From Linyphia triangularis (Eukaryota; Arthropoda; Arachnida; Araneae; Linyphiidae): 64,000 nt of DNA. The stretch covers positions 31,216,123-31,280,122 of the forward strand of contig OZ021732.1 of NCBI GenBank assembly GCA_963978545.1, read 5' to 3'. The position numbers and the translations under genes are program-made. Shown here one piece after another: positions 35,855 through 64,000 of the stretch (positions within the stretch are counted from its first letter, which is position 1; each line of letters starts with the position of its first letter). Under the pieces are notes generated by a model. The model saw only the letters and a program-made list of their open reading frames with translations. It ran no database searches and was not told the origin of the DNA.

Positions 35855-36477
35855 TTTCAAAAAAGTGATCGAGAAATATTGTCTGTCTCTGTGGTCAGCA
35901 TAACTCCCGAATAAATTGACCAACGATGTTTAAATTTGGTGTACTGATTGGTGGCGGCCATGGGACCTAACTTTAAGGTTTTCGTCAAAATCGCGCATGC
36001 TCATAAAAGGTAGCTGCCATTGAAAGAAACATGTTTTTCAATGATTGCTAAAAATAGGCTCTAACAATTTTGATCGAAATCGCTGTGGTAATGCCTCTTA
36101 TGGGGTTCTAAACATCCCGCATTTCTGAAATTGCAGTAAAAATGCTTTAATGGCTTAAAAAGTTGAAAAACGAATGCTTTTGACACAGAGTTCTCTTTCT
36201 TTGAGCATAGCTCATAAACGACAGTTTTTTTCTCTTCTCCTCAGTTCCACTTATAAGAAAGGATAATTTAAGAATTATCAAAAAGTATATAGCCATAATC
36301 ACCATTTTGGCGGAAGTTTTCCGTTTTAGAGACCCAGATAAGAATTATTACAAAAAATATCACCAAACTGACTATTTTTCTAAATGAATGCTGAAAATAT
36401 ACAAACGGTAAATAACACAAATTCACGTCAGTATTATAGTGTAACTGAAAGTTGTGCGATGTTTCACACCCCTAGTT
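35855..36477 (-). repeat. Interspersed repeat family R1, copy 3
   Basis: On the minus strand it starts ACTAGGGGTGTGAAACATCG and runs to ACTTTTTTGAAATCAGG. It matches copies 1 and 2 throughout but is inverted relative to copy 2, so the hAT element at 34152-35726 is bracketed by opposed R1 copies. The distal 3' part seen in copy 1 (TTCATTACCC) is missing. Confidence 0.75.
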
Positions 36478-37327
36478 AACTTTGTAATTTGTTGATTTAT
36501 CCTTTTTGCCAATTTATAACAGAGTGGCCTATTTATCTCCTTTACAATAAGATTTGACGTCAAATAAGACAATTTAATTATTTTTGCCTTTCCCTTTTTC
36601 ATATTTCATGTGTTTTGGAACATCTCAACTCCACTAATGGAATTCTTTTGCTTTGTTGTTATGGATAGTACTATTCTCTTATATGACGTACTTCTCGTGT
36701 ACTTCCGTAGTCTTCCGGTTGCTCCTTTTCTTCCTAGAATGTAGCGCGTCCAAATGGGAAAAAGCGAAGCTGAGAAAAACGCATTTTTAGCCTTTGTCAA
36801 CAAGTGTGCGATGCGTTAAAATAGTTAGTTAAAATAAAGATTTTACCACTTAAAATCATCGGATTTCAAAAATTCAAACTCGAAATTAAAGCTAGTGGCA
36901 TAAGCAATTTTTATAGAATGAAAACAAAAAACGTCATTTTTGGTGATTTCAGTGTCCCATGTCCCCTTAACTACTCATGAGAGGGAATTTAATTGGAAAA
37001 TTTATATACTGCCCCGGTACAACCCAAAATTTTATTTTCCGTCTTCGGCAATCTGTATTTTTTGTCCACCCAACGGCATCTGGCAATGACTTAATTTTTC
37101 CCAGCGTTGAAAAACGAAACCGAAAATTACAAGAAATAAGTTGGCAATAGCGAAACATGTAAACTCTGCGATTAAAAATTCTCAATATGTTTATCTGCCG
37201 GTAGTAAATTATTAATGAAGCAAAAATAATGTTGTTTTGTGGATCAATGTTTAAAACTTTACTATTTTGTGAACCTCCTCATATAGTCAGCTTAAGTAAA
37301 AGGCGATCATTCGATTAACACGCAAAC
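36478..37327. promoter_or_regulatory. MAN2C1 upstream region with 45-bp duplicated core
   Basis: The region is less AT-rich than its surroundings. The 45 bp at 36682-36726 are the exact reverse complement of 26701-26745. A small minus-strand ORF (36606-36803) overlaps it in a different frame. The MAN2C1 promoter and 5'UTR must lie here, but no TATA box or initiator can be picked out confidently. An in-frame stop at 37316-37318 precedes the start codon. Confidence 0.4.
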
Positions 37328-59737
<22,410 letters not shown>

Positions 59738-59740
59738 TAA

Positions 59741-59746
59741 AATAAA
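59741..59746 (+). terminator. Candidate MAN2C1 polyadenylation signal
   Basis: AATAAA begins four bases after the stop codon, implying a very short 3'UTR if used. Further AATAAA hexamers occur downstream, for example near 60,731, so the true end is uncertain. Confidence 0.4.
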
Positions 59747-62700
59747 TGTTTAATTGGATATATATTATTTTGGTATACTTGTGTGTAGGTTTTCATAGGT
59801 AAAGTATTATTCTGTGCCATATGACATTTTGTCCAGTATTCTCAATAATCAAATTACTTTTTTGAAAAAAGTTAAATTGGTAATAATTGTAGTTTTGTAT
59901 GGAATTTATATAGTTGAAGATTATTGAAATAATCTAATTTTAAACTCTTTGAAAGTATTATGAACTTATTTTCTTCCATTTGGAATATGTAGTTGCTGTG
60001 CAAACATGTTTATAAATTATGATTATAAATATTTTATTTATATTTTTAAAAATTCTATTATAATTATGCAAATTTTATGTATTAAAATTTTTTTTTTAAA
60101 TACTTAAGTTTATCAATCTTTCAGCCAAACTCTTCTTTTTACTTTTGAATGTTAGCTTGTATCTATAATTTTGTGTTTTATTACAAATTTTAGATTTTGT
60201 GTATTCATTCACCTTAGAGGTACATTCTGATTCTCTTGTATTGAAATCACTTTAAGGTTCAAATGAAGTCTTCCTAATTAGTAGAAGTAATCCTAGTGGG
60301 CTAATTTTCTCCAGTTTTTTTTTTTTTTTATTTGACACTTTGGCGAAGGGTCTTTCAGCATTCATGGGCAATTGGTAATTATTCGTAAGAAATAATTTTT
60401 TCATGTACTACTTTATTTTCAGTATTTCTGCAATATTATTTGACCATATTATTTGTTTTACTGGTACTTTGAGTGAAATGTTAGTAAATGTATAAGTTCA
60501 ACCTCATCTATAGTCTTCTGTTTCTGTGTTTTGATTTAGTTTTGGAACATCGATTTTTTTTACCTCTGTCAAAAAATTTAAAAAAATGGATCTTTCAATA
60601 CCATTCTTATTATCCAATCTCTTTTCTAATCAACAACTTCCCAGATACCAACTTGCAAAACACCCAAGCTTTATTACGACTGAGGTGATAGAGAATTAAG
60701 AATTATTTCTATATCCCCTCATTTGTTATAAATAAAGCTTGAAGAACATTGTGTGGTCCCTGACAAAATTTTTAAAGGTTTGAAATGTTTTCAAAGGCAG
60801 TGAAATATACTACTCTGTCCTTTCAAAAATGTGCCATTGTACAAAGGATCATGCTTCCAAAGGCAACACACTTTCTTTGTCTACTAGTGACATTGGAGAG
60901 TATTTATAGCAACTTTAATGGTAAAATCTTGATTAGTTGAACATTTATAAATGCCTTTATTTATCTACTGTACTGTAGTATTCTTAATAGATAGATGTTT
61001 GGTCCTCTGGGGATATGGCACCAACCACGAGATTTCTTGAGGCCCATCACTAATGTGTTAAATATGACAGCAAGATTAAGTTCTTAAAGTTTAAAGTACA
61101 AATCTTTCTATTCTTTTCAGTTAAGGAATTGTTTTAAAATACTATTGCTTCATTGAATTTCTATTTAATATCTTCAATGAAGAGAGAGTTTTAATTTTTA
61201 TATTTGAAGGAGCTTTAAATTTTTTTTTTTAAAGTGTATAGGTTTATTTTTCAATTTATGAGCAATACTTCATTTGTAGTTACAAATGGGTAAATTTCAA
61301 AAATGGGCAAAGAAAAATCTAGTAGTACTAAATTGACTCAATTCATTTAATTTCAGTGGTCGATTATGCAATCCAGAAATTGACCTTTGTCATCAATTGG
61401 TGGGCAATGTAGTTTTCAATGTAGCAATGTTATTTTACAATCAGTCCACAAACATGCACCCTTTTGATCCATATTTTTAATAATTTATTGCAAATTATGT
61501 TGTACTTTATTGATTATTTGAGCGTTAATTACGTTCTCTGTAGTTGTTTACTTTTATTGACCATTTGAATCAGTCATCATCTTGACTTAGCGACAACCGG
61601 AAACCACATAATTTTGTCTTGTTACTAAATTTTCAGAATCACTCCAACTTAACACACAAACTAGAAATGTACAAATATTAAGTAATCCATAAATATTTAA
61701 AATAAAAATAAATTAATAATAAAATATTAAATTGAATAGACAACCAAAATTCCATAGAGCAAGTGTTAAAATGTGAATACCTGAGTGAAAAACATAGGAA
61801 AAGTTTAAACACAGGAAAAGTTATGCAATAGGGAGCGAATTTCTACTAGCATCACCTACTGGATAATTGACCCCATTGAGTAATTTGTTTGTCAAATAAT
61901 TTTATGTTGTGAAAACAGTTTTGTTCAATCAAAAGAGTAGTGTGGATTGTAAAAATATATGTTGTCAAAAAATCACTGCCTTTTACATCACATCTGTAGT
62001 ATTCATTTTTCTGATTTTATCATTCCTTTTTCATTGTATCTGTATTAGCTTTTGGGAATGAAAGCTATCCTAAATCTTTTTATATGATATTTTTTAAAAT
62101 TTGTTGTCATTATAAAATAAATGTTTATGGTACATTTTGCACAGTACTGTTTGGGCCACAATTATACATATCATTCAACTGAACTTTTAAAAATCCTTTA
62201 AAGTACACTATATAAATGCATAAAATTATGTTTTTTCAAAAATTTTAATCCCAGTATCTAAACAGTATTTACAAATCTGCATTAAGAATACTTTTGTGTG
62301 ATAAGAACTTGGAATGTAATTTTGTATTTATGCAAACTTGAAGCACTGTGAAACGTCCTTTAGTATTTAGAAATGATAACTTATTACAAATTCCATCGTA
62401 TCGCATGCACACAAATCTAAAGCTATTTCATTGTATCAAATTGAAAATTTTTGCTTGTACAAATTTAAGATAAGTATTTAAATATTTTAATAATTCTTAC
62501 TGCGCAATATTTGAATAAATTATCTTAGTATGGAAGAATTGGAACAGCAATCTATATTGCTTACAACCCTTGTAAATTTATTATCAAATCAAGGTGAAAG
62601 AAAAGCTGAAATTTATTGAATAATTGCACATAAGTACAAATTTACAACTAAGAGGAATGTTTTCATCAACTCATGTTTTGAAATTGTGGTTATGTATTAA

Positions 62701-64000
62701 GGTTGTAATTTTATTCTCTCCATTGGATTTTCAGTTTTGTATAAATGAGTGTTTTTTCTACATAACTTTTGAGGATCCAGTTAGGTACATTCATTGTTGT
62801 ATAACCAAACATATCTGGTTGACATTTTTGGAAATTCTTATTTAGCTCTGAAGTTTGAAAGCATAAAATAGTTAAAAATTTACTTTTATTTATAGATGAG
62901 AAAAGTGCTACCTAAGTATTTGTAGTTTTTCTATGCAAAGTACTATCTATGCAAACTTCTTAATATAAGCAAAGTTAAAAAGGACTTGAATCAAGTTAGT
63001 GCCAAACCGCATTTTACTGTTTTTAGACTAAATAGAGCAATTAGAAAGTTTTGGTCATCTTTTATATCATGCATTCTATATTTATACTTTTATGTTACAA
63101 AATTTTAGTGTTTCATTGCTTGCCAATATAGGCTATTTGCTTAAGAGCTTTCAAAAATGGTTTCAGCCAAGAAGATTAAACTGTGACCTACTGTTTTTTA
63201 GCGTTTTAAAGACATGCATTTGGAAAATGTATCTAAGATAGCAAACAATGATAGTTTAATTTGGCTTAAAATGCAGATTAGAAATATCTCCTTTTTTTTT
63301 AGATCAATTGTTGCGAGAATATAAATTTAAATATAAATTTAATTATATTTATTTTTATTGTGTAGTTAAAAAACTCACTCTTGCTATTCATGTTTTTAAA
63401 AATCTCATTTAGAATTTATTTTCAGAATTTTATATATTCGTCATTAACTACATTGTGTAGATGATTTTCTGGTGAAAGTTTCATTAATTTTTTAAATTTC
63501 ATGTAACTATTCCAACTGAAACTGGGCAGATTATATTGGCAACTGGACACCTTATTAAACAAGGGCATAAAACTACATTGAAATAACTTACTTTTTGTTG
63601 TTTACTGTTAAAAACCAATGTGTAAATAAGTTTTTACCGATGAGATTAGTTTAAATTATGAAACTTGGACTTTATTTTTTCTATTAGAATAAAATATTTT
63701 TTTTTTTCCATTCTTTTTGTAAGTCATACATTAATATCTGGTATTTATTTATTAAAAATAAATTTTAAAAGTCAAATTGATTCTTTTCATTAGAGTTAAA
63801 TTATCACACTGTGTTAGACTTTTTTGGAAAATGAGTATTTAGTGTATAATTAGTTATAGCATTGGTATACAGTACATCAGAATTTTGTTTGTATTCTGTT
63901 TCATTGTTAATTTTTTATAAGGTACCTTACTGATTATTTGAATTTCGTTAAAATTATTTTTAAATATAAAAGGTACGTTCTATGCCATTGAAGTGCACCT
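59747..64000. other. AT-rich DNA downstream of MAN2C1, no gene recognised
   Basis: No coding exon with splice sites, RNA gene or transposon end was recognised. At 61,585 CTTGACTTAGCGACAACCGG weakly resembles the start of the 240-bp arms. T-rich runs occur at 60,316 and 63,292. Confidence 0.35.

Noticed and set aside
36606..36803. 65-codon minus-strand ORF divergent from MAN2C1 as a gene
   Set aside because: It reads the shared 45-bp core in a different frame from the copy at 26.7 kb, so the protein is not conserved between the two.
15903..36971. TTAAGGGGACAT-GGACAC motifs at 15,903 and 36,951 as ends of one element
   Set aside because: They are 21 kb apart with several unrelated insertions between and no target duplication; probably two separate remnants.

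Overview
This is AT-rich animal nuclear DNA. It has short exons with canonical GT/AG introns, many microsatellites and a dense load of decayed DNA transposons. The two genes (a ciliary dynein-assembly factor and a cytosolic alpha-mannosidase) and the tRNA-derived SINE fit a metazoan. The repeat style suggests an arthropod, perhaps an arachnid, but the sequence does not prove that. No bacterial operon, CRISPR array or rRNA is present.

Layout. (1) 1-5.4 kb, minus strand: the first six coding exons of DNAAF11/LRRC6 (tilB). These exons are 10-97 bp long and so escape ORF scanning; the gene runs off the left edge. An X-box-like RFX site lies just upstream of its start codon. (2) 5.4-37 kb: a gene-poor repeat region. 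It holds a 250-bp-arm fold-back element, a ~100-bp tandem array, a mariner-like element, an AT-rich array element, a 10.4-kb segment bounded by 240-bp inverted repeats identical at 239 positions, two copies of a GGTACTCTTC-ended MITE, a pogo-like MITE, a 1.6-kb hAT element with a perfect 8-bp target duplication, and three copies of an unclassified ~0.65-kb repeat. A possible spliced non-coding transcript (five candidate exons, 26.6-31.1 kb, plus strand) lies here. (3) 37,328-59,737, plus strand: a complete 17-exon MAN2C1 gene encoding 1,081 residues, with the GH38 metal ligands and nucleophile intact. Its intron 1 contains a MITE that has itself received a tRNA-derived SINE and a hAT-like MITE, each with its own target-site duplication. 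Its intron 7 contains a 2.5-kb TA-flanked element with a decayed transposase. (4) 59.7-64 kb: AT-rich sequence downstream of MAN2C1 in which no further gene was recognised.

DNAAF11 and MAN2C1 point away from each other and are about 32 kb apart. One acts in axonemal dynein assembly and the other in cytosolic free-oligosaccharide breakdown, so there is no sign of a shared pathway. The most unusual features are the near-identical 240-bp inverted arms, the 45-bp perfectly conserved segment found on opposite strands at 26.7 and 36.7 kb, and the nested transposon stack in MAN2C1 intron 1. No convincing new multi-gene system was found.
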